A model generated the notes under the pieces. The model had not been told where the DNA came from. It searched no databases and saw only the letters and a program-made list of their open reading frames with translations. Below are positions 16,391-25,612 of a stretch of DNA of 64,000 nt, one piece after another (position 1 is the first letter of the stretch; each line of letters starts with the position of its first letter). Source of the stretch: Streptomyces kurssanovii (lineage in GTDB: Bacteria; Actinomycetota; Actinomycetes; Streptomycetales; Streptomycetaceae); NCBI RefSeq assembly GCF_014649695.1, contig NZ_BMTN01000003.1, forward strand, positions 248,001 through 312,000. The letters run 5' to 3'. Made by a program: the position numbers and the translations under genes.

Positions 16391-19300
16391 GTGGCGGCGG
16401 CACCAGCAGCGCAAGGGTGGGCACGGCGGTTGTCCGGGTACGCATGGCGGTACCGGCTCAACGTCGTACTCGCTCTCGGCTCGTCGCTGGGCGGCATGGC
16501 CGTCATGGCGCTCGTACCGCTGATCATCAAGGTCGTCATCGACGATGTGATCACGGCGCAGACACGCTCGCTGAACACCTGGACCGGGCTGCTGATCGCC
16601 GCCGCCCTCGCCGTCTACGTGATGACGTACATCCGGCGCTACTACGGCGGGCGGCTCGCCCTCGATGTGCAGCACGACCTGCGCACCGACATGTACGGGA
16701 CGATCACCCGGCTCGACGGGCGGCGGCAGGACGAGCTGTCCACCGGGCAGGTCGTCGGGCGGGCCACCAGTGACCTGCAGCTGATCCAGGGCCTGCTCTT
16801 CATGCTCCCGATGACCATCGGGAACTTCGTGCTGTTCGGCATCTCCCTCGTCGTCATGGCGTGGCTGTCACTGCCGCTGACCCTGATCGCGCTCGCCGTC
16901 GCCCCCGCACTGTGGGTCATCGCCAAGCGCAGCCGCACCCGGCTGCATCCGGCCACCTGGTACGCGCAGAGCCAGGCCGCGGCCGTCGCCGGGGTGGTCG
17001 ACGGAGCGGTCAGCGGTGTGCGCGTCGTGAAGGGCTTCGGGCAGGAGGAGCAGGAGACGCAGAAGCTGCGCGAGGTGAGCAGGAAGCTCTTCGCGGGGCG
17101 GATGCGCACCATCCGGCTGAACTCGAAGTACACGCCCGCGCTGCAGTCCGTCCCGGCCCTCGGCCAGGTCGCGATGCTGGCGCTGGGCGGCTGGCTGGCC
17201 ACGAAGGGCGACATCACGCTCGGTACGTTCGTCGCCTTCTCCGCCTATCTCGCGCAGCTCGTGGGGCCGGTGCGGATGCTGGCCATGGTGCTGACCGTCG
17301 CCCAGCAGGCCAGGGCCGGTGTGGAGCGGGTCTTCGACCTGATCGACACGCAGCCCGGGATCAAGGACGGCACTAAGGAGCTGCCTGCCGACGCCCCGGC
17401 CACCGTCGAGTTCGACGACGTGAGCTTCGAGTACGCGGAGGGCAAGCCGGTTCTCGACGGGTTCTCGCTGGAGATCGCCGCCGGCGAGACCGTGGCGGTC
17501 GTCGGCGCGTCCGGCAGCGGCAAGTCCACCGTCTCGCTGCTGCTTCCCCGCTTCTACGACGCCACCCGCGGCGCCGTACTGGTCGGCGGCCACGATGTGC
17601 GGGAGCTGACGTTCGACTCGCTGCGGGCGGCCATCGGTCTCGTACCGGAGGACAGCTTCCTCTTCTCGGACACCGTCCGCGCCAACATCGCGTACGGGTA
17701 CCCGGAAGCCACCCAGGAGGAGATCGAGAAGGCGGCCCGTGCCGCCCAGGCGGACCGTTTCATCGCCGAGCTCCCCGAGGGCTACGACACCAAGGTCGGC
17801 GAGCACGGTCTCACGCTCTCCGGCGGCCAGCGCCAGCGCATCGCGCTCGCCCGCGCCATCCTGACCGACCCCCGGCTGCTGCTCCTCGACGACGCCACCT
17901 CGGCCGTCGACGCCCGTGTCGAGCACGAGATCCACGAAGCGCTCAAGCACGTCATGGCCGGGCGTACGACGCTGCTGATCGCCCACCGCCGTTCGACCCT
18001 GAACCTCGCCGACCGCATCGCCGTGCTCGACGGCGGCCGGCTCGCCGACATCGGCACGCACAAGGAGCTGGAGCAGCGCTGCGCGCTGTACCGGCGGCTG
18101 CTGACCGACCCGGACGAGCTGGGCGGTGTCTCGCCCGGTCACATCGTCCGGCAGGCGGCGGCCCCCGAACCGGACGAGGACCGTACCGTACGCGACGAGC
18201 TCGACGCCGAGTTCGACGTGGAGCGCGGCATCACGCCGCGGCTGTGGGCGCGGGACGAGAACGCGGAGGAGGCGAAGGAGGAGCCGGGCGCGACGCCCGA
18301 GCTGCTGGCCCAGGTCGAGGCGCTGCCCCCGGCCACCGACACCCCCGACATCGACGAAGCGCGGGCCACCCGCCCGGAGCCCGCCGGCGCGACCGCCGGC
18401 GAGGGCGGCAGGCTGCGGGCCGTACTGAGCGGGTTCGGACTGCCGCTGCTGGTCAGTCTCGGTCTGGTCGCCGTCGACGCCGGCATGGGCCTGCTGCTGC
18501 CGATCCTGATCCGGCACGGTATCGACGAGGGTGTGGAGCAGGTGGCGCTCGGCGCCGTCTGGGCGGCCTCGCTGCTCGCCCTGGCGACCGTGCTGGTGCA
18601 GTGGGCGGCGCAGATCGGCGAGACCCGGATGACGGGCCGCACCGGCGAGCGGGTGCTGTACTCGCTCCGGCTGAAGATCTTCGCGCAGCTCCAGCGGCTC
18701 GGTCTCGACTACTACGAGCGTGAGCTGACCGGCCGCATCATGACGCGGATGACGACCGACGTGGACGCGCTGTCCACGTTCCTCCAGACGGGCCTGGTCA
18801 CCGCGTTCGTCTCGGTCGTCACCTTCTTCGGGATCATGGTCGCCCTCGTCGTCATCGACGTGGAACTCGCCCTGGTCGTCTTCGCGACGCTGCCCGTCCT
18901 GATCGTCGGCACGTACTTCTTCCGCAAGCAGAGCGTCAAGGCGTACGAGCTCGCCCGTGAACGCATCAGCGTCGTCAACGCCGACCTCCAGGAGTCCGTC
19001 TCGGGTCTGCGGATCGTGCAGGCGTTCCGCCGGGAGCGCACCGGCCGGGAGAGCTTCGCGGCCCGCAGCGACAGCTACCGCCAGGCCCGGGTTCGCGGCC
19101 AGTGGCTGATCTCGATCTACTTCCCGTTCGTGCAGCTGCTGTCGTCGGTGGCCACCGCCGCCGTCCTGATCGTGGGCGCGGGCCGGATCGAGGCGGGCAC
19201 CCTGACGACGGGCGCGCTGGTCGCCTACCTGCTGTACATCGATCTGTTCTTCGCGCCCGTGCAGCAGCTCTCGCAGGTCTTCGACGGTTACCAGCAGGCG

Positions 19301-20155
19301 GCCGTGTCACTGCGCCGCGTGCAGGAACTGCTGCGCGAGCCGGCCTCGACGCTCACGCCGGCCGAGCCGCACCCGGTGCGGGCACTGCGCGGCGACATCG
19401 GCTTCGAGGACGTGTCGTTCGCCTACGGGGACGAGGAGGAGGCGCTCACCGGCGTCGATCTGCGCATCCCGGCCGGGCAGACCGTCGCCTTCGTGGGCGA
19501 GACGGGCGCCGGCAAGTCGACGCTGGTCAAGCTCGTGGCCCGGTTCTACGACCCGACGAGCGGCCGGGTCACCGTCGACGGCAAGGACGTGCGAGAGCTG
19601 GACCTGACCGCGTACCGGCACCGCCTCGGCGTCGTCCCGCAGGAGGCGTACCTCTTCTCCGGCACCGTCCGTGACGCCATCGCCTACGGCCGCCCCGGCG
19701 CGAGCGACGCCGAGGTGGAGGCGGCCGCGCGCGCGGTCGGCGCGCACGACATGATCGCCACGCTCGACGGCGGCTACCTCCACGAGGTCTCGGAGCGGGG
19801 TCGCAACCTCTCCGCGGGGCAGCGCCAGCTGATCGCCCTGGCCCGCGCCGAACTCGTCGACCCGGACGTGCTGTTGCTCGACGAGGCGACGGCCGCGCTG
19901 GACCTGGCGACGGAGGCGCAGGTGAACCAGGCGACGGACCGGCTGACCGGCCGGCGTACGACCCTCGTCGTCGCCCACCGGCTCACCACCGCCGCCCGCG
20001 CGGACCGCGTGGTCGTGATGGATCACGGCCGCGTCGCGGAGGACGGCACCCACGACGAACTGCTCGCCCTGGACGGCAGCTACGCCGCCCTGTGGCGCAC
20101 GTTCGTCGGCGAGGGCACGGAGGACGTAGGGGAGGACGAGCCCGCGACGGTGTGA
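16391..20155 (+). CDS. Single-chain (fused) asymmetric ABC exporter, TMD-NBD-TMD-NBD
   Basis: A 1254-residue type IV ABC exporter formed by end-to-end fusion of two half transporters. NBD1 has Walker A GASGSGKST (about 371), signature LSGGQ (about 476) and Walker B ending Asp500-Asp501, so the catalytic Glu is Asp. NBD2 has Walker A GETGAGKST (about 1036), variant signature LSAGQ (about 1140) and a canonical Asp1164-Glu1165. Both deviations fall in the same composite site (NBD1 Walker B with NBD2 signature), as in heterodimeric exporters with one degenerate site. A charged linker of about 100 residues (about 585-680) joins the halves. GTG 16391 follows GGGGAGG. Substrate is unknown; drugs, lipids or siderophores are family options. 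Confidence 0.93.
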   Translation: MAAAPAAQGWARRLSGYAWRYRLNVVLALGSSLGGMAVMALVPLIIKVVIDDVITAQTRSLNTWTGLLIAAALAVYVMTYIRRYYGGRLALDVQHDLRTDMYGTITRLDGRRQDELSTGQVVGRATSDLQLIQGLLFMLPMTIGNFVLFGISLVVMAWLSLPLTLIALAVAPALWVIAKRSRTRLHPATWYAQSQAAAVAGVVDGAVSGVRVVKGFGQEEQETQKLREVSRKLFAGRMRTIRLNSKYTPALQSVPALGQVAMLALGGWLATKGDITLGTFVAFSAYLAQLVGPVRMLAMVLTVAQQARAGVERVFDLIDTQPGIKDGTKELPADAPATVEFDDVSFEYAEGKPVLDGFSLEIAAGETVAVVGASGSGKSTVSLLLPRFYDATRGAVLVGGHDVRELTFDSLRAAIGLVPEDSFLFSDTVRANIAYGYPEATQEEIEKAARAAQADRFIAELPEGYDTKVGEHGLTLSGGQRQRIALARAILTDPRLLLLDDATSAVDARVEHEIHEALKHVMAGRTTLLIAHRRSTLNLADRIAVLDGGRLADIGTHKELEQRCALYRRLLTDPDELGGVSPGHIVRQAAAPEPDEDRTVRDELDAEFDVERGITPRLWARDENAEEAKEEPGATPELLAQVEALPPATDTPDIDEARATRPEPAGATAGEGGRLRAVLSGFGLPLLVSLGLVAVDAGMGLLLPILIRHGIDEGVEQVALGAVWAASLLALATVLVQWAAQIGETRMTGRTGERVLYSLRLKIFAQLQRLGLDYYERELTGRIMTRMTTDVDALSTFLQTGLVTAFVSVVTFFGIMVALVVIDVELALVVFATLPVLIVGTYFFRKQSVKAYELARERISVVNADLQESVSGLRIVQAFRRERTGRESFAARSDSYRQARVRGQWLISIYFPFVQLLSSVATAAVLIVGAGRIEAGTLTTGALVAYLLYIDLFFAPVQQLSQVFDGYQQAAVSLRRVQELLREPASTLTPAEPHPVRALRGDIGFEDVSFAYGDEEEALTGVDLRIPAGQTVAFVGETGAGKSTLVKLVARFYDPTSGRVTVDGKDVRELDLTAYRHRLGVVPQEAYLFSGTVRDAIAYGRPGASDAEVEAAARAVGAHDMIATLDGGYLHEVSERGRNLSAGQRQLIALARAELVDPDVLLLDEATAALDLATEAQVNQATDRLTGRRTTLVVAHRLTTAARADRVVVMDHGRVAEDGTHDELLALDGSYAALWRTFVGEGTEDVGEDEPATV

Positions 20156-20216
20156 CGCCCACGGGTCCGGCCGGATCCAGCGATGACACGCACGGATCCG
20201 GCCGGACCCGTGGGCG
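20156..20216 (+). terminator. Very strong intrinsic terminator (23-bp perfect stem)
   Basis: Perfect inverted repeat of 23 bp (20156-20178 with 20194-20216) around a 15-nt loop. It starts on the base after the ABC exporter TGA. Confidence 0.85.
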
Positions 20217-20473
20217 CCGCCTGCTCCGAGCCGCCCCGCGGCGCCCCGTCACCGGTCCGCCTGGCGCGGCTCTCTGTCCCGGTCCGCGCGGCTCCCCGGC
20301 ACCGGCAGGAGCGGCAGGGCGCCAGGAGCGTCAGCACCGCCGCCGCCCGCCGAAGCGGCGGCCACCACCGGGCGCCGGGCGGTAGCAGCCCGTAGCGGCC
20401 GGTAACGGGCGCAACCGATGCCAGGCCCCGCGCGTCGTACGCAAGTACGGAGCAGTGGCAGTGGGGAGTAAAC
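20217..20473. other. Gene-free gap after the exporter terminator
   Basis: About 257 bp of GC-rich sequence with no supported gene. It must contain the promoter of the secreted protein gene at 20474, but no clear -35/-10 pair was found. Minus-strand open frames here have no family resemblance. Confidence 0.5.
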
Positions 20474-20887
20474 GTGTTCGACGGGGTGGGGATCACGGGC
20501 AGGGGACGGCCGGGCCGCGTCATAGGGCGGGTGCTGGCCGTGGTCACGGCGGTCGCGGCGTTCACTGTCGCCGCCCCGGGCGTCCAGCAGGCCGACGCGG
20601 CGGCGCCCTGCCCGGGCCGGCTGGCCAAGACCGTCACCTTCTCGACCGGCGAACTGCGCGTCTACGAACGCGGTGACTACGCCTGCGCCGTCACCCTCGC
20701 CAAGCGTCCCGGCGTCCGCCGCTCCATGTCGGTCTCCCTCCAGCCCCGGGGCGGGCGTGCGGACACGGACAGCGGGAGGTTCACCCGGCAGGCCGGGCCG
20801 GTCACCGTGCACGCCCTCAACCGCTGTGTACGCGCCACCGGTTCGGTCTCCGGGACCTCGCGTTCCACCGGGTGGATTCTGTGCTGA
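20474..20887 (+). CDS. Small secreted protein
   Basis: A 137-residue protein with an Arg-containing N-terminus, a hydrophobic core (VLAVVTAVAAFTVAAPGV, about residues 21-38) and a likely signal peptidase site after ADA (about residue 43). The mature part has four cysteines (APCPGRL, DYACAV, LNRCVRA and the terminal WILC), consistent with two disulfides and an extracellular beta-rich fold. GTG start follows GGGGAG at 6-nt spacing. No family is recognised. Confidence 0.75.
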   Translation: MFDGVGITGRGRPGRVIGRVLAVVTAVAAFTVAAPGVQQADAAAPCPGRLAKTVTFSTGELRVYERGDYACAVTLAKRPGVRRSMSVSLQPRGGRADTDSGRFTRQAGPVTVHALNRCVRATGSVSGTSRSTGWILC

Positions 20888-20988
20888 TGCGCCAGTAGGA
20901 GTCAACCTGGTCTGGCGGGGCCTGTGTTGACACCGCTAGGTTCACCGCGACCACTTGATCTCAAGGGGAGATCTCCAGGGGAGGGTGA

Positions 20989-22422
20989 ATGCGCAAGGCG
21001 CTCAGATGGCTGCTGTCGCTCGTGGTGCTCATAGGCACCGTGAGCGCGGCCGGCATGACGGCGGGTGCGGCCACCGCCGCAGAGCCGGCGACCGGCACGG
21101 ACATCAAGGACCGGATTCTGTCGGTACCGGGAATGAGTCTCATCGAGGAGAAGCCGTACCCGGGTTACCGTTTCTTCGTCCTCAACTACACACAGCCGGT
21201 GGACCACCGGCACCCGTGGCGCGGCACGTTCAAGCAGCGGATCACCTTGCTGCACAAGGACACCGACCGCCCCACCGTCTTCTTCACCTCCGGCTACAAC
21301 GTCTCCACCACGCCGCGCCGCAGCGAGCCGACGGCCATCATCGACGGTAACCAGGTCTCCCTGGAGTACCGCTTCTTCACGCCGTCGCGTCCCGCGCCCG
21401 CCGACTGGTCCAAGCTGGACATCTGGCAGGCGGCGAGCGACCAGCACCGGGTGTTCAAGGCGCTGAAGAAGATCTACGACAGGAACTGGCTCTCCACGGG
21501 CGGTTCCAAGGGCGGCATGACCGCCACCTACTACGAGCGCCACTACCCGGGCGACATGGACGGCGTCGTCGCGTACGTCGCGCCCAACGACGTGGTGAAC
21601 AACGAGGACCGGGCGTACGACCGGTTCCTCGAGAACGTCGGTACGCAGGAGTGCCGCGACAAGCTGAACGCGGTCCAGCGCGAGGCCCTGGTGCGCCGGG
21701 AGCCGCTCGAGGCGATCTACGAGAAGCACGCGGCGGAGGGCGGCTACACGTTCGACACCGTCGGCAGCCTGGACAAGGCGTACGAGGCCGTCGTCCTCGA
21801 CTTCGTGTGGGCGTTCTGGCAGTACAGCCACGTGTCCGACTGCGAGGCGATCCCGGTCGCGGCGACCGCGTCCGACCAGGAGATCTTCGACACCGTCGAC
21901 GCCATCTCCGGCTTCTCCTTCTACGCCGACCAGGGGCTCGCCACCTACACGCCGTACTACTACCAGGCGGGCACCGAGCTCGGTTCGCCCGACATCAGGC
22001 AGCCCCACCTGGACGGTCTGAGCCGCTACGGCTACCAGCCGCCGCGGAACTTCGTGCCGCGTGACATCTCCATGCGCTTCAAGCCGTGGGTGATGAAGGA
22101 CGTCGACACCTGGGTGCGGCACAACGCCGACCGGATGATGTTCGTCTACGGCGAGAACGACCCGTGGGGCGCCGAACCGTTCCGGGTCGGCAAGGGCACC
22201 CGTGACAGCCACGTCTACACCGCGCCGGGCGCCAACCACGGCGCGAACGTCGCCGGTCTGGTGGCGGACGAGCGGGCGGAGGCCACCGCCGCCATCCTGC
22301 GCTGGGCGGGCGTCGCCCCGGCCGCGGTCCAGGAGGACCCGGCGAAGGCCAGGCCGCTGGCGAAGGCCGACGCGAAGCTCGACAAGCGCGACCTCGAGCG
22401 CGAGCCGATGCTGCGCCCGTAA
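20989..22422 (+). CDS. Secreted S37-family tripeptidyl aminopeptidase (PS-10 type)
   Basis: A 477-residue secreted serine peptidase with a signal peptide ending near AATAA (about residue 30). The alpha/beta-hydrolase nucleophile is Ser173 in GGSKGGM, the acid is in YGENDPWGA and the His in APGANHGAN. This is the S37 family of Streptomyces tripeptidyl aminopeptidases, which release tripeptides from free N-termini and can process propeptides. ATG follows AGGGGAGGGTGA. TTGACA at 20927-20932 and TAGGTT at 20936 lie upstream but are too close together for a normal promoter. The charged C-terminal tail (about 440-477) follows the catalytic domain. Confidence 0.9.
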   Translation: MRKALRWLLSLVVLIGTVSAAGMTAGAATAAEPATGTDIKDRILSVPGMSLIEEKPYPGYRFFVLNYTQPVDHRHPWRGTFKQRITLLHKDTDRPTVFFTSGYNVSTTPRRSEPTAIIDGNQVSLEYRFFTPSRPAPADWSKLDIWQAASDQHRVFKALKKIYDRNWLSTGGSKGGMTATYYERHYPGDMDGVVAYVAPNDVVNNEDRAYDRFLENVGTQECRDKLNAVQREALVRREPLEAIYEKHAAEGGYTFDTVGSLDKAYEAVVLDFVWAFWQYSHVSDCEAIPVAATASDQEIFDTVDAISGFSFYADQGLATYTPYYYQAGTELGSPDIRQPHLDGLSRYGYQPPRNFVPRDISMRFKPWVMKDVDTWVRHNADRMMFVYGENDPWGAEPFRVGKGTRDSHVYTAPGANHGANVAGLVADERAEATAAILRWAGVAPAAVQEDPAKARPLAKADAKLDKRDLEREPMLRP

Positions 22423-22436
22423 CCGGGGAGCGGCGA

Positions 22437-22482
22437 AAGGGGCCGTGTCCGCAGCCTTCTCCGGCTGCGGGCACGGCCCCTT
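22437..22482. terminator. Bidirectional terminator between convergent genes
   Basis: A 20-bp stem with one G-U wobble (22437-22456 with 22463-22482) and a 6-nt loop. It separates the S37 peptidase gene from the minus-strand GH3 gene and has A and T residues at both ends, so it can serve both strands. Confidence 0.8.
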
Positions 22483-22498
22483 CACTTCCGTTCGGCGG

Positions 22499-24325
22499 CT
22501 ACCGGTACGTCAGCCCGTGGCCGATCGGGAACAGCACCTGTGACGGGTCGTCGGCCCGCTGCACCGGCACTGGGAGACGGCCCTGCGGGTCCGCGTGACC
22601 CGCGATCACCCGTACCGCGGCCCGCAGTTCGACATCGGTCCACGAGTAGGCCGCCAGGGCGGCGGCGACCCCCTCGAGCCTGGCGATGTCGTACGGGTTG
22701 CGGATGGCGAGCGCGACCACCGGCACGCCGGTCGCCACCAGCCGGGCCACGAGCGTGCGCTGGGAGCTGGTCGCGGAGACGTTGTACGTGCCGACGACGA
22801 CCACGTCCTTGCCCTGGGCCGCGGCGACCGCCTCCGTGATCTTCGTGCTGCTGGGGGCGGTCCCGGTCGACAGAGCGGTGGCCGTGAAGCCCAGCTCGCC
22901 GAAGGCGTCGGCGAGTACGGTCGTCGGCGGCCCCGTCGTGCCGCTGGGGGACGCCGGATCTACGCCGACGACCAGGACCTCGCGATGGCTGCGGCGGCTG
23001 AGCGGCAGCAGTCCGTCCGGGTTGGTGAGCAGCGTCGTGGTCCGCTCGGCGATCCGGTCGGCGGCGGCGAGATGCGCCGGGGCGCCCACCGTGCGCCCGA
23101 CCTCCTGCGGCGTGACGAACGGGTCGCGGAACAGGCCGAGCTTCTCCTTGAGCAGGAAGATCCGCAGGATCGATTCGTCGAGCCGGGCCTCGGTGACCTC
23201 GCCGCTCCTGACCGCGTCCAGCACACCGTTCCAGGCGACGGCCAGATCCGGCGGGTTGAGCAGTTGGTCCACCCCCGCGAGCAGGGCGAGAACCGGCACC
23301 CGGTGGTCGCCGTACTTCTCCCGTACACCCTCCATGTTGAGCGCGTCCGTGACCACCACGCCGTCGTAACCCAGCTCCTCGCGGAGGATGCCGGTGAGGA
23401 TCGGCCGGGACAGCGTTGCCGGGTCGTTGCTGGGGTCGAGCGCGGGGAACTGGATGTGCGCCGTCATGATCGAGTCGATGCCGGCGGCGATCGCGGCCCT
23501 GAACGGCGGTGCGTCGATCTCCTCCCACTCCTGGCGGGTGTGGGTGATCACCGGGATGCCGGTGTGGCTGTCGACGGTGGTGTCACCGTGTCCGGGGAAG
23601 TGCTTGGACGTCGCCGCGATGCCCGCGCTCCGGTAGCCCTTGACCTGGGCGGTGACCATCCGGGCGACCGCGGCCGGATCCGCGCCGAACGACCGCACCC
23701 CGATCACCGGGTTGGCCGGGTCGACGTTCACATCGGCGACGGGGGCGTAGTTCTGGACGATGCCCATCGCGGCGAGCTCGCTGCCCGCGATCTGCGCCGC
23801 CTTGCGGGCGGCGGACGCGGATCCGCCGGCGCCGAGGGCCATCGCCCCCGGCATCAGCGTCGCCGGCCTGCCGACGCGGGCGACGATGCCGTGCTCCTGG
23901 TCGGTGGAGATGAGCAGCGGTACGGGGTTCCGCTGACCGAGCGCGGCCCGCTGGATGCCGTTGGACAGACCGGCGATCTGCTGCGGGTCACGGGTGTTGT
24001 GCGCCCACGCGAAGTAGATGATGCCGCCGACGTGGTACTCGGCGATGAGCTCGGCGGCGTTGCGCACGCCCATCTCTTCGAGGTTGAGGTCGATGTCGGC
24101 CTGGTCGGGGTCGGTGGCGGAGTGCCCGTAGACCCGCATCACGAAGAGCTGGCCGGCCTTCTCCTCGATGCTCATCCTCGAGATGAGCCGCGTGAGCCGG
24201 TCCTTGGTGCCGCGGGTAACGGCTGCGGGCGCCGCGACGGCGGGTAGCGCGGTGGTGGCGACGGTGCCCGCGGCGACGGCGGTCGCGGTGAGAAGAGTGC
24301 GTCTGGAGAGGTTCCGGTCGTGCAC
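22499..24325 (-). CDS. Tat-exported glycoside hydrolase family 3 (beta-N-acetylhexosaminidase-like)
   Basis: A 608-residue GH3 enzyme. The N-terminus has a twin-arginine signal (SRRTLL then ATAVAAGTVATTALPAVAA). NagZ-type loop KHFPGHGDT starts at Lys241 and supplies the His/Asp acid-base used by GH3 N-acetylglucosaminidases. The nucleophile is Asp327 (VVVTDALNMEGV). A second alpha/beta domain follows from about residue 420. It likely removes terminal GlcNAc from chitin or muropeptide fragments outside the cytoplasm. GTG 24325 follows AAGGAG. A palindrome CGGATATCCG at 24406-24415 lies in its upstream region. Confidence 0.9.
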   Translation of the reverse strand: MHDRNLSRRTLLTATAVAAGTVATTALPAVAAPAAVTRGTKDRLTRLISRMSIEEKAGQLFVMRVYGHSATDPDQADIDLNLEEMGVRNAAELIAEYHVGGIIYFAWAHNTRDPQQIAGLSNGIQRAALGQRNPVPLLISTDQEHGIVARVGRPATLMPGAMALGAGGSASAARKAAQIAGSELAAMGIVQNYAPVADVNVDPANPVIGVRSFGADPAAVARMVTAQVKGYRSAGIAATSKHFPGHGDTTVDSHTGIPVITHTRQEWEEIDAPPFRAAIAAGIDSIMTAHIQFPALDPSNDPATLSRPILTGILREELGYDGVVVTDALNMEGVREKYGDHRVPVLALLAGVDQLLNPPDLAVAWNGVLDAVRSGEVTEARLDESILRIFLLKEKLGLFRDPFVTPQEVGRTVGAPAHLAAADRIAERTTTLLTNPDGLLPLSRRSHREVLVVGVDPASPSGTTGPPTTVLADAFGELGFTATALSTGTAPSSTKITEAVAAAQGKDVVVVGTYNVSATSSQRTLVARLVATGVPVVALAIRNPYDIARLEGVAAALAAYSWTDVELRAAVRVIAGHADPQGRLPVPVQRADDPSQVLFPIGHGLTYR

Positions 24326-24586
24326 TGGTGCTCCTTCCGGCCTTGCTCTACATGCTCGACATGGGTGTGGCACAAGGGGAGTTGAAGGAAACTGCCAAGG
24401 TGACACGGATATCCGGAAACTAACTGCCAGGTCAAGGCCCCGCGCACAACCGTCACCGGACCGGCGGCCCACGGTCCGCGCCGGAACGGCTGCCAGGAGA
24501 GGGCCCGCCGCGGAACGGCCTGTCTGAAGCGGGCCCGGCCGCCCCGGCGACGGCGCGCCGGATCGGCCTGCCCAGGCGAGGGGCGG

Positions 24587-25495
24587 TCAGCGCGCGGAGA
24601 CCTCCGGCCACAGCTTCTGCAGCGTCCGCACCGTTTCGGTGATCGCGGGCCGTCGCGCCGCCCCCGTGCGCCACAGGGCATGCAGCCGCCGCGTCGGCAC
24701 CGGCGCCAGCTGTACGGCCACCACCTGGGGCGGCAGGGCGCCACGGCCCAGCCGGGGCACCAGTGCGATGCCGAGCCCCGCCGCCACCAGGGCGACCTGG
24801 GTGTGGTTCTCCTCCGCCTGATGGGCGATCAGCGGCTCGCAGCCGGCCGCCCGCAGGGTCCGCAGCAGCCAGTCGTGGCAGACGGTGCCGGGCGGCTGGG
24901 TGATCCAGCGCTCGTCCTTGAGGTCCTCGCGCCGCACGGGGTCGGCCGTGGCCAGGGCGTGGCCGGCGGGGACCAGCACGTCGCACATGTCGTCGCCGAT
25001 GACGGCCTGCTCGACGCCCGGCGGGGTCGGCAGCGGGGCGATGTCCCAGTCGTGCGCCACGGCCAGGTCGATCGCGCCGCGGGCGACGAGATCGACCGAC
25101 AGGTGCGGGTCCACCTCGTGGAGCCGGGCGTCGAGGCCGGGATGGCGGCGGGCGAGGTCGGCGAGGACGTACGGCATCAGTCCGCGGGAGGCGCTGGCGA
25201 AGCAGGCGATCGTGAGCCGCCCGGCCGGCTCGCCGCGCCGCTCCTCGAGACGCACCTCGGCCTCCTCGACCAGGGAGAGCAACTGCTGGGCCGTCGCGGC
25301 GAGTTGCCTGGCCTCGTCGGTCAGCCGGACGCCCCGGCCCTCGCGCTCGAGGAGCGTCGTGCGGGTCTCGCGCTCCAGTTTGGCGATCTGCTGGGAGACC
25401 GCGGACGGCGTGTAGCCGAGCGCGGCCGCCGCGGCGCCCACGGTGCCGTGGACGGAGACGGCGTGCAGTGCGCGCAGCCGGCCGAGATCGAGCAT
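24587..25495 (-). CDS. LysR-family transcriptional regulator
   Basis: A 302-residue LTTR. The winged HTH at residues 4-62 reads LGRLRALHAVSVHGTVGAAAAALGYTPSAVSQQI, followed by a two-lobe effector domain (GRLTIACFASASR from about residue 92). It is divergent from an EamA transporter, the classical arrangement in which an LTTR controls its neighbour. A palindrome at 25548-25565 lies between them. The ATG at 25495 begins exactly at the conserved N-terminus. Confidence 0.92.
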   Translation of the reverse strand: MLDLGRLRALHAVSVHGTVGAAAAALGYTPSAVSQQIAKLERETRTTLLEREGRGVRLTDEARQLAATAQQLLSLVEEAEVRLEERRGEPAGRLTIACFASASRGLMPYVLADLARRHPGLDARLHEVDPHLSVDLVARGAIDLAVAHDWDIAPLPTPPGVEQAVIGDDMCDVLVPAGHALATADPVRREDLKDERWITQPPGTVCHDWLLRTLRAAGCEPLIAHQAEENHTQVALVAAGLGIALVPRLGRGALPPQVVAVQLAPVPTRRLHALWRTGAARRPAITETVRTLQKLWPEVSAR

Positions 25496-25547
25496 GGTCT
25501 CTCCTACTCGCGCTCATCGACTTCATCGACGGAAATCATCAGCAGCG

Positions 25548-25565
25548 CTTCATCCAACCATGAAG
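25548..25565. promoter_or_regulatory. Candidate LysR operator
   Basis: Dyad CTTCAT-N6-ATGAAG centred between the LysR and EamA genes. Two copies of TCATCGAC (25514-25521 and 25523-25530, 9-bp period) lie next to it. Size and symmetry fit an LTTR recognition site. Confidence 0.5.
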
Positions 25566-25612
25566 AAATCCGCGCTGGTGCTACATGGTCCCGTGGCGGG
25601 ATGCTCCCTGGC

